Assembly (NCBI GenBank): GCA_003151595.1
Contig: PLXW01000058.1
Span: 587-40,060 of the forward strand
DNA length: 39,474 nucleotides
Direction of reading: 5' to 3'
Source: Myxococcales bacterium
GTDB lineage: Bacteria > Myxococcota > Polyangia > Polyangiales > Polyangiaceae
Both the position numbers and the translations under genes were made by a program. The notes below the pieces were generated by a model. That model saw nothing but the letters and a program-made list of their open reading frames with translations, did not search any database and was not told where the DNA came from. Every line of letters begins with the position of its first letter. Position 1 is the stretch's first letter. Positions 1 to 9,200 of this stretch are shown here, one piece after another.

Positions 1-900
1 ATCCCCGATTTCAAGATGGAGAAGTCGATCCTCGACGCGCGCGAAGCGCAGATGCGCGCCGAAGGGGTCACGTTCCACACGAGCGTCGACGTGGGCGGCG
101 TCCTCCGCGCCGACGATCTTCGCGAGCGTTACGACGCCGTCGTCCTCGCGCTCGGCGCACGCGCGCCGCGCGATCTCCCGATCGAGGGGCGCTCGCTCGC
201 CGGCGTCCACTTCGCCATGGAGTTCCTCGAGCAGCAGAATCGCCGCGTGGCCGGAGACGTCGTACACGACGACGTGGCTCTCCTCGCCACCGGCAAGCGC
301 GTCGTCGTCCTCGGCGGCGGCGACACGGGATCGGACTGCGTCGGTACGTCGATCCGCCAGCACGCAGCGAGCGTCGTGCAGCTCGAGCTGATGCCGAAGC
401 CGTCGCTCGTTCGCGCGGCGACCAATCCGTGGCCCGAGTGGCCGCTCGTCCTTCGCACGTCGTCGTCGCACGAAGAAGGAGCGGCGGGGCTCCTGCAGCG
501 CGACTGGGCCGTGATGACCAAGCGGTTTCGTGCGAACGAAGCCGGCCGCGTCGCGGCGATCGAAGCCGTGCGCGCCGAAGTGAAAGCGGGGAGGGCGGAG
601 GAGATCGCGGGCTCGTCGTTCGAGATCCCGTGCGACCTCGTTCTGCTCGCGATGGGCTTCGTGGGACCGGTGCGTGAAGGGATCGTCGCGCAGCTCGGCG
701 TCGCGCTCGACGCGCGCGGAAATGTGATCACGCGCGCTGACGGATCGACGAACGTGCACGGCGTGTTCGCCGCGGGCGACGTGTCGCGAGGGCAGTCGCT
801 CGTCGTGTGGGCTATCGCCGATGGACGACGAGTGGCCAACGGTGTGGACGTGTGGCTCGCGTCGGATCGCGCCAATACTCACGCGATCGCGGGTGAGTGA
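1..900 (+). CDS. gltD: Glutamate synthase (NADPH) small subunit, 5'-truncated by the window
   Basis: This is the FAD/NADPH-binding beta subunit of glutamate synthase, which passes electrons from NADPH through FAD and Fe-S clusters to the large subunit for glutamate formation. The frame is open from base 1 (reading IPDFKMEK, a GltD landmark), so the N-terminal Fe-S part lies outside; about 299 codons remain of a usual 470-490. Visible here are the NADPH-binding GGGDTGSDC motif at codons 105-113, the stretch around NPWPEWP, the LLAMGF segment, and the C-terminal AAGDVSRGQSLVVWAI signature that closes the FAD site. The ATG at 16 is internal, not the start. The gene probably follows gltB upstream, which cannot be seen. 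Related members of the family (NfnB/SudA, dihydropyrimidine dehydrogenase subunits) share the fold, but the C-terminal signature fits GltD best. Confidence 0.93.
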   Translation: MPDFKMEKSILDAREAQMRAEGVTFHTSVDVGGVLRADDLRERYDAVVLALGARAPRDLPIEGRSLAGVHFAMEFLEQQNRRVAGDVVHDDVALLATGKRVVVLGGGDTGSDCVGTSIRQHAASVVQLELMPKPSLVRAATNPWPEWPLVLRTSSSHEEGAAGLLQRDWAVMTKRFRANEAGRVAAIEAVRAEVKAGRAEEIAGSSFEIPCDLVLLAMGFVGPVREGIVAQLGVALDARGNVITRADGSTNVHGVFAAGDVSRGQSLVVWAIADGRRVANGVDVWLASDRANTHAIAGE

Positions 901-930
901 GTCATCGGCGATCCGAGTCATCGAAGATCC
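899..930. repeat. 16-bp tandem duplication at the gltD stop
   Basis: Unit one, GAGTCATCGGCGATCC (899-914), is followed directly by GAGTCATCGAAGATCC (915-930). They match at 14 of 16 bases. The first unit overlaps the gltD stop codon. Confidence 0.7.
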
Positions 931-944
931 AGCACCGATCTTTT
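924..944 (+). terminator. Possible weak terminator after gltD
   Basis: AAGATC (924-929) can pair with GATCTT (937-942) across a 7-base loop, and the T-run TTTT spans 941-944. The stem is short and AT-rich, so this is a weak candidate. It sits where gltD transcription should end, before the next gene at 994. Confidence 0.25.
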
Positions 945-993
945 CTGTAACCTCTCCCTGGCGAAACGCGCCGACGCGTGGCTTCCTTTCGAG

Positions 994-2184
994 ATGCGCG
1001 CGCGAATCCTTTGTCTGACTTCCGTCGTGCTCTCGTCGGCCGCCGCGTTCGTCGCGTGCCAGGACAACGGTGACGGCAGCATCCCGGCGATACCCGGCCA
1101 CTACTACAACCCCGACGGTGGCGGTGGCGACGCGACGCTCGGTGACGACGGCGGAACCGTCATCACGCCGAGCGGCGACGCGGGGGGCGATGCGTGCGTC
1201 GAGACGACCTCGGCGAGCCCCGACGGCGACGTGGCGATCGGCCCGACGTCGCTCGCGTTCGATCCGTGCGGCGCAGGCTCACCCGACGCCATCTACTGGA
1301 ACGCGACGAACCAGACGCTCTACATCGCCGACGATCACGCCAACCAGATCTGGACCTGGTCCGACGCGAACGGCTTCCAGAAGCTCGTCACGCTCCCCGA
1401 CGATCCCGCGGCCGACGACGCCGGCGCAACGAAGCTCACCGGCATCACCGTCTCCAACTCGACGCTCATCGTCGCGCGCTACGGCAACGGCGCGTACGGC
1501 GCGCTCTTCACGTACAACCTCGAGACCGCGGGCGGCGCGGCGACGAAGGTCGGCAGCATCGATCCCACGCGCTACCGCTTCGCCGTCGCGGCCGACGCGA
1601 CCGGCAAGATCTACAGCGACTCGTTCGCCGCCGCGCTCGACGGAGGCGCCGACGGAGGCGCCGACGGAGGCACCGGGGGCGGCGGCAACGGGAGCATCGA
1701 GATCGTCGGCCTCTCCGGCACGACGCCGTTCCTCTCGGGGCTCGACAAGCCGAGCGGCCTCATCGTCGTCGGCACTCAGATCTTCGTGGGCGATCGCGCG
1801 CACGACGTCATCTACACAGTGCCGACGAACCTCGCCCTCCTCGACGCCGGTCCCGACCTCGACGCCGCCGACGCTGACGCCGAAGCGGGCGCGATCCTCG
1901 ACGCGACCGCGCCGCCGCCGTACCCCGTGTTCGCTTCGCTCCCGGCGCCCGATCAGCTCAGCGCCGGCCCGAACGGCTCGATCTTCGCCGGTCAGAAGAC
2001 GAACGACGGCGGCGCTCCGCAGCTTCGCCAGATCTTCCCCGACGGCGGCATCACGCCGTTTCAGCCCACCGCCACCTTCACGTCGCTCGGCGGCGTGGCC
2101 TACGACAGCGTGAGCAAGCGCCTCTTCGTCGTCGATAGCAATGGCGGTTCCGTTCGAACGATCAAGATCTATCCGGCGCAATAG
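994..2184 (+). CDS. Putative lipoprotein with beta-propeller (NHL/SMP-30-like) repeats
   Basis: The 396-residue product starts with a basic n-region, a hydrophobic stretch and a lipobox-like FVAC, so Cys22 is a probable lipidation site. Residues 25-70 are rich in Asp and Gly and look like a flexible tether. The rest has loosely repeated blocks such as QTLYIADDHANQIW and KRLFVVDSNGGSV, the kind of strand pattern seen in NHL or SMP-30/YncE-type propellers. A Gly/Asp/Ala tract (DGGADGGADGGTGGGG) near residues 216-231 comes from a 12-base tandem repeat, and a second Asp/Ala-rich stretch lies near residues 285-305. No catalytic residues can be assigned. Asp/Gly-rich lipoproteins of this type are common in myxobacteria. 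It probably sits on the outer membrane or periplasmic face; its ligand is unknown. There is no strong Shine-Dalgarno sequence. Confidence 0.8.
   Translation: MRARILCLTSVVLSSAAAFVACQDNGDGSIPAIPGHYYNPDGGGGDATLGDDGGTVITPSGDAGGDACVETTSASPDGDVAIGPTSLAFDPCGAGSPDAIYWNATNQTLYIADDHANQIWTWSDANGFQKLVTLPDDPAADDAGATKLTGITVSNSTLIVARYGNGAYGALFTYNLETAGGAATKVGSIDPTRYRFAVAADATGKIYSDSFAAALDGGADGGADGGTGGGGNGSIEIVGLSGTTPFLSGLDKPSGLIVVGTQIFVGDRAHDVIYTVPTNLALLDAGPDLDAADADAEAGAILDATAPPPYPVFASLPAPDQLSAGPNGSIFAGQKTNDGGAPQLRQIFPDGGITPFQPTATFTSLGGVAYDSVSKRLFVVDSNGGSVRTIKIYPAQ
1639..1674 (+). repeat. 12-bp tandem repeat inside the lipoprotein gene
   Basis: The unit GACGGAGGCGCC occurs at 1639-1650 and 1651-1662. A third copy at 1663-1674 differs by one base (GACGGAGGCACC). 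Each copy encodes DGGA or DGGT, so length changes by slippage would stay in frame. Confidence 0.85.
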
Positions 2185-2247
2185 CGCGCGACCGCAAACG
2201 TTCTTCTTGGGCGTTTCGAAGTAATCGCAGACAATGGACGCGCCGAG

Positions 2248-4449
2248 ATGGGCGTTGCCGTTGGAATCGATCTAGGGACGAGCAACACCGTCGTAGCCGT
2301 CGTACGCGACGGACGCGCGGTGACGCTGGCTGACGAGCACGGAAGCCGCCTCATTCCGTCAATCGTTTCGTTCCACCCGAACGGCAGCGTGCTGGTCGGC
2401 GAGAACGCCAAAGAGCGGCGGCTCATCGATCCGACGAACACGATCTACTCGGTCAAGCGCCTCATCGGCCGGAGCTGGGCGTCGGACGAAGTGCAGCAAG
2501 CGCGAGGGCGCTTCCCGTTCGAGCTGCGCGAAGGGGCGAAGAACAGCACGCTCGTCGTGGCGCGCGGCGAAACGTACGCGCTCCCGGAGATGAGCGCGTT
2601 CGTGCTCCGTCGCGCGAAGGCGATCGCCGAGAAGGCGCTGGGCGAGACGGTCGATCGCGCGGTCGTCACCGTGCCCGCGAACTTCAACGATCTGCAGCGC
2701 GCGTCGACGAAGGTCGCCGGCAAGCTCGCAGGGCTCGAAGTCCTCCGCATCTTGAATGAGCCGACGGCAGCCGCGCTCGCGTACGGGCAGACCACGAACC
2801 AGAACGAACGCCTCGCGGTCTACGACCTCGGCGGCGGCACGTTCGACATCACGCTGCTCGATCTCTCGGGCAACGTCTTCGAAGTCCTCGCCACAGCAGG
2901 CGACACGGCGCTCGGCGGCGACGACATCGATCTCGTCATCGCCGACATCATGGCCGACCAGATCGTCCGCACGCATCGCTTCGATCCGCGCGTCGACGTG
3001 ATCGAGTTCGCGAAGCTCCGCATCTACGCCGAGAAGCTGAAGCTGCTGCTGTCGACGCAGCCCGAAGCGACGATCGAGATCGAGGACCTCGGGATGGGCG
3101 AAGGGGGCAAGCACCTCACCATCACGTTCAAGATGACGCGCGAGGATCTCGATCGCGAGACCGAGGGGATGATCGATCGCACGCTCGACGTGTGCAGGTT
3201 CGCGATCGAGACGGTGAACCTCGAGGTGGCGAACATCGATCGCGTGATCCTCGTCGGCGGCCCGACGCGGATGCCGCTCGTGCAGCGAAAGACGCGCGAG
3301 TTCTTCGCGAAGTCGCCGGCGCTGAAGGTGAACCCCGACGAGGTCGTCGCGCTGGGCGCTGCGATTCAAGCGCACGTGCTCGATCGCGGGCGCAGCAAGA
3401 AGGGGGGAGGCGCGAAGGCCCCGCCCGTCGTCGTCGACTCGACGTCCTCGGTGGAGGCGATGCCGCGCATCAGCGCGCAGCAGACCGGCGCGCACGCGGT
3501 CGCGAAGCCGGAGCCGCCTCCGCCGTCGGCGCGCGCTTCGCTGGAAGCGCCCGAAGAAGCGACCACGACGTTCGATCGTCCGAAGCCGCGTGCACCGACG
3601 CCCGCCGCGGCCGCCCCCCCCCCTCTGCCGCCGCCTGCTGCGCCACCGCCCGCTCCGCTTCCTCCCGCTGCGCCCGCCGCCGCGGTGGTCCCGACGCGCA
3701 TCGTCGCTCTCGGCGGGATCTTCCCGCAGCCGCCGCCCCCGGCTCCTCCTCCTCCGTTGCCGCCCGAGCCGGCCCCCGCGCCGCCCATCTTCGACGACGT
3801 CCTCGATCTGCCGAAGCCCGAGGAGATCTCGTTCTCGCGCGGCGCGCCGCAGCTCACGTTCGGAACCGGCGCGGTCCCCACTCAGCCGCAGCGCGCGCCG
3901 ATCGCGTTCCCGACGACGCCCGAGATCGAGCCGCCGCGCCCTCCGCCGATCAAGCGTCCGCCGAGCGCCGCCGAAGCGTTCGCGGCCGCGCCGATCGTGA
4001 ACGAGCCGCCGCCCGCACCGCGGATGGCCGCGCCGCTGCTCATCGACGTGACGCCGCTGAGCCTCCGCGTGGAGACGGTCGGCAACTTCTGCGACGTGCT
4101 CATCGCCGCGAACACGGCGGTGCCGTGCGACCGCACGCGCGTCTTTCTCACGGCGGCTGACGGGCAGACGACGGTCATCATTCGCGTCGCCCAGGGCGAG
4201 TCGAACAAGTTCCCCGACAACACGTTCCTGGGCGAGCTCGAGCTCACGGGGCTCACACCGGCGCCACGCGGCGAGACGCAGATCGCCGTCACGTTCGAGA
4301 TCGACGCCGACGGCATTCTCAACGTCAAGGCGAAGGACGTGAAGAGTGGGCGTCAGACGCAGGCGCGCCTCCAGCTACTTGGTGCGCAGACGGATCCGAA
4401 GGACGTCGAAGATATGATGCGGCGGCAAGCGCAGCACGCTGTCCTCTGA
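2248..4449 (+). CDS. Hsp70/DnaK-like protein with long Pro-rich insert and minimal lid
   Basis: The 733-residue protein opens with a complete Hsp70 ATPase domain (residues 1-376). It carries GIDLGTSNT, the NEPTAAALAYG loop, the DLGGGTFDI phosphate-2 motif, VGGPTRMP and the terminal ALGAAIQA helix. In normal DnaK the hydrophobic linker follows within about a dozen residues. Here about 218 residues rich in Pro, Ala and Ser (378-596) come first, and only then LLIDVTPLSL (from 597) and a recognisable substrate-binding beta domain to about 710. The helical lid, usually about 100 residues, is reduced to about 20. It is therefore unlikely to be the housekeeping DnaK and more likely a specialised chaperone. 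A J-domain protein follows after 41 bases, a natural co-chaperone partner. The start at 2248 gives the canonical N-terminus; the ATG at 2234 is out of frame. Confidence 0.92.
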   Translation: MGVAVGIDLGTSNTVVAVVRDGRAVTLADEHGSRLIPSIVSFHPNGSVLVGENAKERRLIDPTNTIYSVKRLIGRSWASDEVQQARGRFPFELREGAKNSTLVVARGETYALPEMSAFVLRRAKAIAEKALGETVDRAVVTVPANFNDLQRASTKVAGKLAGLEVLRILNEPTAAALAYGQTTNQNERLAVYDLGGGTFDITLLDLSGNVFEVLATAGDTALGGDDIDLVIADIMADQIVRTHRFDPRVDVIEFAKLRIYAEKLKLLLSTQPEATIEIEDLGMGEGGKHLTITFKMTREDLDRETEGMIDRTLDVCRFAIETVNLEVANIDRVILVGGPTRMPLVQRKTREFFAKSPALKVNPDEVVALGAAIQAHVLDRGRSKKGGGAKAPPVVVDSTSSVEAMPRISAQQTGAHAVAKPEPPPPSARASLEAPEEATTTFDRPKPRAPTPAAAAPPPLPPPAAPPPAPLPPAAPAAAVVPTRIVALGGIFPQPPPPAPPPPLPPEPAPAPPIFDDVLDLPKPEEISFSRGAPQLTFGTGAVPTQPQRAPIAFPTTPEIEPPRPPPIKRPPSAAEAFAAAPIVNEPPPAPRMAAPLLIDVTPLSLRVETVGNFCDVLIAANTAVPCDRTRVFLTAADGQTTVIIRVAQGESNKFPDNTFLGELELTGLTPAPRGETQIAVTFEIDADGILNVKAKDVKSGRQTQARLQLLGAQTDPKDVEDMMRRQAQHAVL

Positions 4450-4490
4450 TCACTCTCCCCGTTCTGCTGCTACTCTGAGACCGAGACGCG

Positions 4491-5012
4491 ATGGCTTCCG
4501 TCGAGCAGATTCGCGCCTGGATCGAGGTCGCGAAGAACAAGAACTACTACGAGATTCTCCGGCTTCAGCTCACCGCGAGCGATGCCGAGGTGAAGGCCGC
4601 GTTCCATCAGTTCGCGCTTCGCTTCCACCCGGACAGACTCGTGGACGACGGCGACGACACGATCGAGGTTGCCTCCGAGCTCTTCAAGCGCGGCGTCGAG
4701 GCATACAACGTCCTCTGCAAGCACGAGCTGCGGAAGCGCTACGACGGCGAGCTCCGCAAGGGGCGCATTCGCATGGACATCGACAAGATGGACAGCGCAC
4801 CGCCGCCTCTGCCGCAGCGCACGCTCGAGATGATCGCGAAGACGCCGCAGGGGAAGAAGTACGCGGCAAAAGCCGATCGTTTTCTCTCCATCGGCAAGCT
4901 CGAGGAGGCGCGCGTTCAGCTCCAGGGCGCGTTCCAGTGCGAGCCGGGCAACCACGAGCTCGAAGAGAGAATCCAGATCATTTATGAAGCGCTCGCGCTC
5001 GAGCCCGGATAG
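4491..5012 (+). CDS. J-domain (DnaJ-like) co-chaperone, small
   Basis: The product has 173 residues. A J domain lies at about residues 18-80: YYEILRLQLTASDAEVKAAF is helix I-II, the catalytic HPD tripeptide is at 46-48, and KRYDGEL closes the domain. J proteins stimulate the ATPase of Hsp70 through HPD. There is no Gly/Phe-rich region and no zinc-finger region, so it is a class C J protein, not DnaJ itself. The last 60 or so residues (KKYAAKADRFLSIGKLEEAR onward) look like a single TPR-type helical hairpin. It lies 41 bases after the Hsp70-like gene on the same strand, so the two were probably selected as a pair. The partner assignment rests on neighbourhood, not on any contact seen in the sequence. 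Confidence 0.88.
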   Translation: MASVEQIRAWIEVAKNKNYYEILRLQLTASDAEVKAAFHQFALRFHPDRLVDDGDDTIEVASELFKRGVEAYNVLCKHELRKRYDGELRKGRIRMDIDKMDSAPPPLPQRTLEMIAKTPQGKKYAAKADRFLSIGKLEEARVQLQGAFQCEPGNHELEERIQIIYEALALEPG

Positions 5013-5077
5013 CGGCGCCGAAGGCGTCCGCGTCTAGATGACTTGCCGCGCGCGGGCTGAATGGATGTGCCGTGCGC

Positions 5078-5102
5078 AAGGTTCCGCGCTTTGCGGTACC
5101 TT
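5078..5102. other. Near-perfect inverted repeat (hairpin or operator) before the 5136 gene
   Basis: AAGGT-T-CCGC (5078-5087) and GCGG-T-ACCTT (5093-5102) pair over nine positions with one T-T mismatch, around a GCTTT loop. No T-run follows, so it is not a standard intrinsic terminator. It ends 33 bases before the ATG at 5136, a suitable place for an operator or a leader hairpin. Confidence 0.5.
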
Positions 5103-5135
5103 CCAGCGTAGGGTCGTCACGGCCTCAATGACTGG

Positions 5136-6233
5136 ATGAGCATCTACGCGCACATCAAGCGGTGCCTTGAGCTGTCGGATCGCGACATCACCTCCGCGAT
5201 CGCCGATCGGCGACTGGCGAAGGCGCTGCTCGATCAGCTGGCCAAGGTGTCGAAGCCGAGCGATGGCGCGCCGAAGTTGCTGCTCATGTTCGCGAAGATC
5301 GCGGCGCAACAGGTCGATTGGATCGACGGCGCGCTCCGGGTGGAGCTCGTCGGCGATGGCGACTCGACCACCGTCGAGGTGCTGACGGAGCTCGGGCTCG
5401 GGATGCACGAGCGGGTGTTTCCGTCGTTCAAGATGAGCGTGCCTCTCGAAGAGTTCGCGCGCGCGGTGGAGCGCGTGCCGCACATGATCGAGCCGCTCTC
5501 GATCGCGACGTCGTCCGAGAAGCGACTCGTCCTGACGGCGACCGAGGGTGAAGAAGAAGAGGAAGAGTCGGACGACGCGTCGCCGTCGGAGAACGTCGCG
5601 ATCGCCGACGAGTCGATGTACACCGGCGAAAGGCGCACGGCGTCGAAAGACAAGATGGCCGCGGTGCGGACGGCGTCGTCGTCGAAGCTGAGCGCCGTGA
5701 AGAAGCCGTCGAAGCCCGACATCAGGGAGCTCGCTGCCGCAGCCTCCGTGCCGAAGGTGATCGCCGCGCGATCCGGAAAGACGCTTCGCCCCGCGGCGCC
5801 GCAGCCGAACACTCCGCGCAGCGCGCCGGTCGTCGTGCCGAGAGCGCCGGCGCTGCCGAGAGCCGAGCAGCGCGCGGCGGAGCAAGCGGCGTCGTCGGAG
5901 CCGAAGCGAGCCGCGATCGCGCGCGTTCCGCTCAACCGGATTCAGGTGCCGCGATCGGCGGTTGGCGGGTCACGTCCGCCGGCGGCTCGCGCGCCGTCGC
6001 CGCCGAAAGCGCCGCCGGCACCGAAGCGTCCGTCCAAGCCGCCGCCGTCGAAGCGCGCGTCGATCAAGCCGCCGCCGGTGTCGTCGAAGGGGCGGCCCTC
6101 CAAGATCCCGCCGCCGCGTGCGCCGTCGGTGCGGCCGCCGCGAAGCGTGGCCCCGAAGTCGAAGCGCGCAGGTGCGGTGAGCGAGCCGCCGGACGAAGAG
6201 AGCATCGATACCGGGTGGGACGACGAGTCGTGA
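5136..6233 (+). CDS. Unknown protein: folded N-terminus, acidic run, Pro/Lys/Arg-rich tail
   Basis: I do not recognise this 365-residue protein. Residues 1-135 look like a compact mixed helical domain (MSIYAHIKRCLELSDRD onward). A Glu/Asp run (EEEEEESDD) follows near 138-146. The remaining 220 residues are low-complexity and rich in Pro, Ala, Ser, Lys and Arg, strongly basic, and probably disordered. The change from acid to base suggests a protein that binds an anionic partner such as nucleic acid, or one that scaffolds others, but no domain proves this. No signal peptide or membrane segment is seen. It lies 123 bases after the J-protein gene, with an inverted repeat in between, and converges on the giant TPR gene. 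The ATG at 5128 is out of frame, so 5136 is the first usable start. Confidence 0.75.
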   Translation: MSIYAHIKRCLELSDRDITSAIADRRLAKALLDQLAKVSKPSDGAPKLLLMFAKIAAQQVDWIDGALRVELVGDGDSTTVEVLTELGLGMHERVFPSFKMSVPLEEFARAVERVPHMIEPLSIATSSEKRLVLTATEGEEEEEESDDASPSENVAIADESMYTGERRTASKDKMAAVRTASSSKLSAVKKPSKPDIRELAAAASVPKVIAARSGKTLRPAAPQPNTPRSAPVVVPRAPALPRAEQRAAEQAASSEPKRAAIARVPLNRIQVPRSAVGGSRPPAARAPSPPKAPPAPKRPSKPPPSKRASIKPPPVSSKGRPSKIPPPRAPSVRPPRSVAPKSKRAGAVSEPPDEESIDTGWDDES

Positions 6234-6278
6234 CCGCGGGTGCTGATCGCGCGCGCCGCCATTCGCTGCGGGTCGCGT

Positions 6279-9200
6279 CTACTCTTTGAGCTGGGTGAGC
6301 AGCGCGCGCGCGGTGGCGAGGTTCGGATCGTCGTCGACCGCGCGCTTCAGGAGCATCACGGCACGCTTCACGTCGCCCTGCTTCTGCGCGATCTCGCCGA
6401 GGTACTGATACGCGAGCCCGCGCGAGAGAGGAGCCGGCGACTTCAACATCGTCACGGCTCGAAGTGCGCGCTGCGCCACCTCGAGCTGTCCCGCTTCGCG
6501 CGCGACGAGCGCGAGCTCCGAGGCCACGTTGCCGTTCTGCGGGTCCATGTCGAGTGCAGTCGTGAGCGACGCGAGCTCCGCCTGCGTGTCTTTCGCCGCG
6601 CGCGCGACGTGCGCGAACGCTTGATGAACGAGCGCGAGCTCGCGCGAGCGTCGCCCTTTGTGCGGCGCGAGGAGTGCGTTCAAGAGCTCGGTCGCTTCCT
6701 GCGTCTTGCCGATCGCCGCCAGGCCCTCGGCAAGGCGCGCGCTGCATCCGAGATCACCGGGGCGAAGCGCGTTCGCCTCGCGAAGGTGCACGAGCGCGGC
6801 GTTGGGATCGGCGCCGTGATGGAGCATCAACGTTCCGGCTGAGAGCAGGTGCGCGAACCGACCGGCGACGTCGCGCGCGGCCTTCGCCTCTTCCACGTGC
6901 AGCGCGGCGAGCTCGCGGAACGCGCTCGTCGCTTCGTACAGCGCGAGCAGGCGCGCGCTCAGCGCTTCGTGCGTGGGCGCGACCATGCGCGCGCGCTCGA
7001 GACCGCCGCGCGCGTCGCCGAGTCGTCCGGCGTGCTCGCATGCGTCGGCGAGGCGGAGCGCCGTGTCGACCACGTTCTCCGAGTCTTCCAGGGCCACGAG
7101 CCTTCGATAGGTCGCGCTCGCTGCGTCCCAGCTCTCCGCACGCTCCTCGAGCCGCGCCAGCGCACGAAGCGCCTCGCGATCCTTCGCGTCTTGCTTCACC
7201 AGCTCGCCGAGTATCCCGCGCGCCCGATCGACGTCGCCCGTGAGCGCGAGGATCTCGCCGAGGCGCAGACGCATCGCTCGGTAGCGAGACGATTCACCCT
7301 CCTCTTGTGCCGAGGCCACGAGACGCTCGAGGTGCGTGATCACGCCCGGCGCGAACGCGAGTCCACCGACGCGGAACGCGTGCTCGTAGTCGAAGAGCGC
7401 GCCGTCGCCGTCGCCGAGATCGGCGCGGAGCTCCGCGCGCTGCGACAAGAGCGGCGCGGTCGCGGGCGCTTCGTCCGGAAGCCAGTCGATCGCCAGCGTG
7501 AGCTCGAGCGTCGCGCCGGCTTTGTTTCCCGACGAGGCCAGCGTCTCCACCAGCTCACTCAGAAGCTCCGCGTCCTCGGGAGCTTCGGCTCGCGCGCGTC
7601 GAAGCACGTCGGCCGCGCGCGCCGCATCGTTCGCCTTGGTGCGCCACACGCTCGCCGCTTCGCGCATGCGCGCGATCCGCTCCGCGCGATCCGTCTTCGC
7701 CTTCGCGTCCGTCTCGTACAGCTCCGCGACGTTCGCCCACTCCAGGCCCGCGGCGTAAGTCGCCTCGAGTCGATCGCGCAGGGCCGCGCTCGCCGGCTTC
7801 GCGCGGAACCCGGATTCGAGCGCGCGACGAGCGCCGTCCGCGTCGTCCAGCGAGGTGCGCAGATCGGCCAGCTCTTTCGCAAGCCCTTCGATGCGCTCGT
7901 CCTCTTCGAGCGGCAGGAGCTTCTCCATCGCCTCGGCGCAATCGCGCAGATCGTCGTCGGCCTGGTGCAAACGGACGAGCGCGCGCAGGCACGCGCGGTT
8001 CGTCCCGTCCCACTCCAAGGCCGCGTAGTACACGGCGCGCGCTTCGATGGCGTCGCGCTTTTCGACCAACGCGCCCAGGCGCAGCGAGAGCTCCGCCACC
8101 GACGAAGCGTCGCTTCGATCCTTGGCCGAATCGATCTGCCGCGCGAGCAACTCCGCCAGCGCGTCGTCATCGCCGCTCGTCTCCAGGATTCCGGCGAGCA
8201 GGATCGCCGCGTCGACCTGCGAAGGATCGTCCTCCACGATCTCGCGCAACATCGGCGTCGCTTCGTCGATCTTTCCCAGCTCGTTCATCGTGACGCGCGC
8301 GCGCTCGAGGCGCAGACGCGAGCGCTCGGCGGGGTCGTCGACGAACTCGACCACCCGAGCGATCAACGCCGCGCGCGCCACGTGCGCTCCGGTCTGGCGG
8401 TACACGTCGAGCAGCGGCTCCCACGCATCGCGATCCACCGGCTCGCGCTCGTGGAGCTGCTCGTACACCTGCGCGGCGAGCGCGAGATCGTGCAGCGAGT
8501 CCTTCGCAAGCCGCGCGACCTCGAAGTGAAGTCGGCGCGCTTCGTCCCCCTCGGCGAGATCCGCCGCCTGGCGCTTCAGGGCCACGGCATCGGCCACGTC
8601 ACCGGCCGCTTCGCGCAGCTCGGCCAGCGTCGTGAGAGCGCCGGTCAGGTAGGCTCGCGCCGCCGTGTCGTCGCCGGCGCGCGCGATCAACTTCCGGAGC
8701 AGCGACTCCGCGAGCCCCGTGTCCCCGAGCGATCGCGCGATGTCCACCGCCTCGCGCAACGGCTCGACGCCGCTCCCCTTCAGATCCGCGCGAAGCGTGA
8801 GCGCATCGACGAGCGCGCGCTCGTTCCCAGGCGTTCGTCCGATGCGCTCGTAGATCTCGACGAGCCGCTCGGACTTCGAGTGCAGCGGCGCGGCGGCCTC
8901 GAGCACGCTCTTGGCGCGCGGAAGATCGGGCGCGATCTGGAGCGCGGTCACGAGCAGATCGCACCCCTCCTCGAGCGACTCGGGCTTCATCAACTTGAGC
9001 CGCGCCAGCCGGTAGAGCGCGTCCGTGGTGGCCTCTGCGCCGCTCGACATCGATTCGACGTCGATGCGCTTCGAGAGCACGCGCGCTTGCGAGACCACGT
9101 CGCCGAGTCGCTCGTAGATTCGGTCCAGCGCACGAAGCACGTCCGGGAGGCGCAACTGGAAGCGTGCGGCGCGTTCGTAGTGACGTGCCGCCTCGCCGTC

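Noticed and set aside
1639..1674. CRISPR-like repeat
   Set aside because: The 12-base units are directly joined with no spacers and encode Asp-Gly-Gly in frame.
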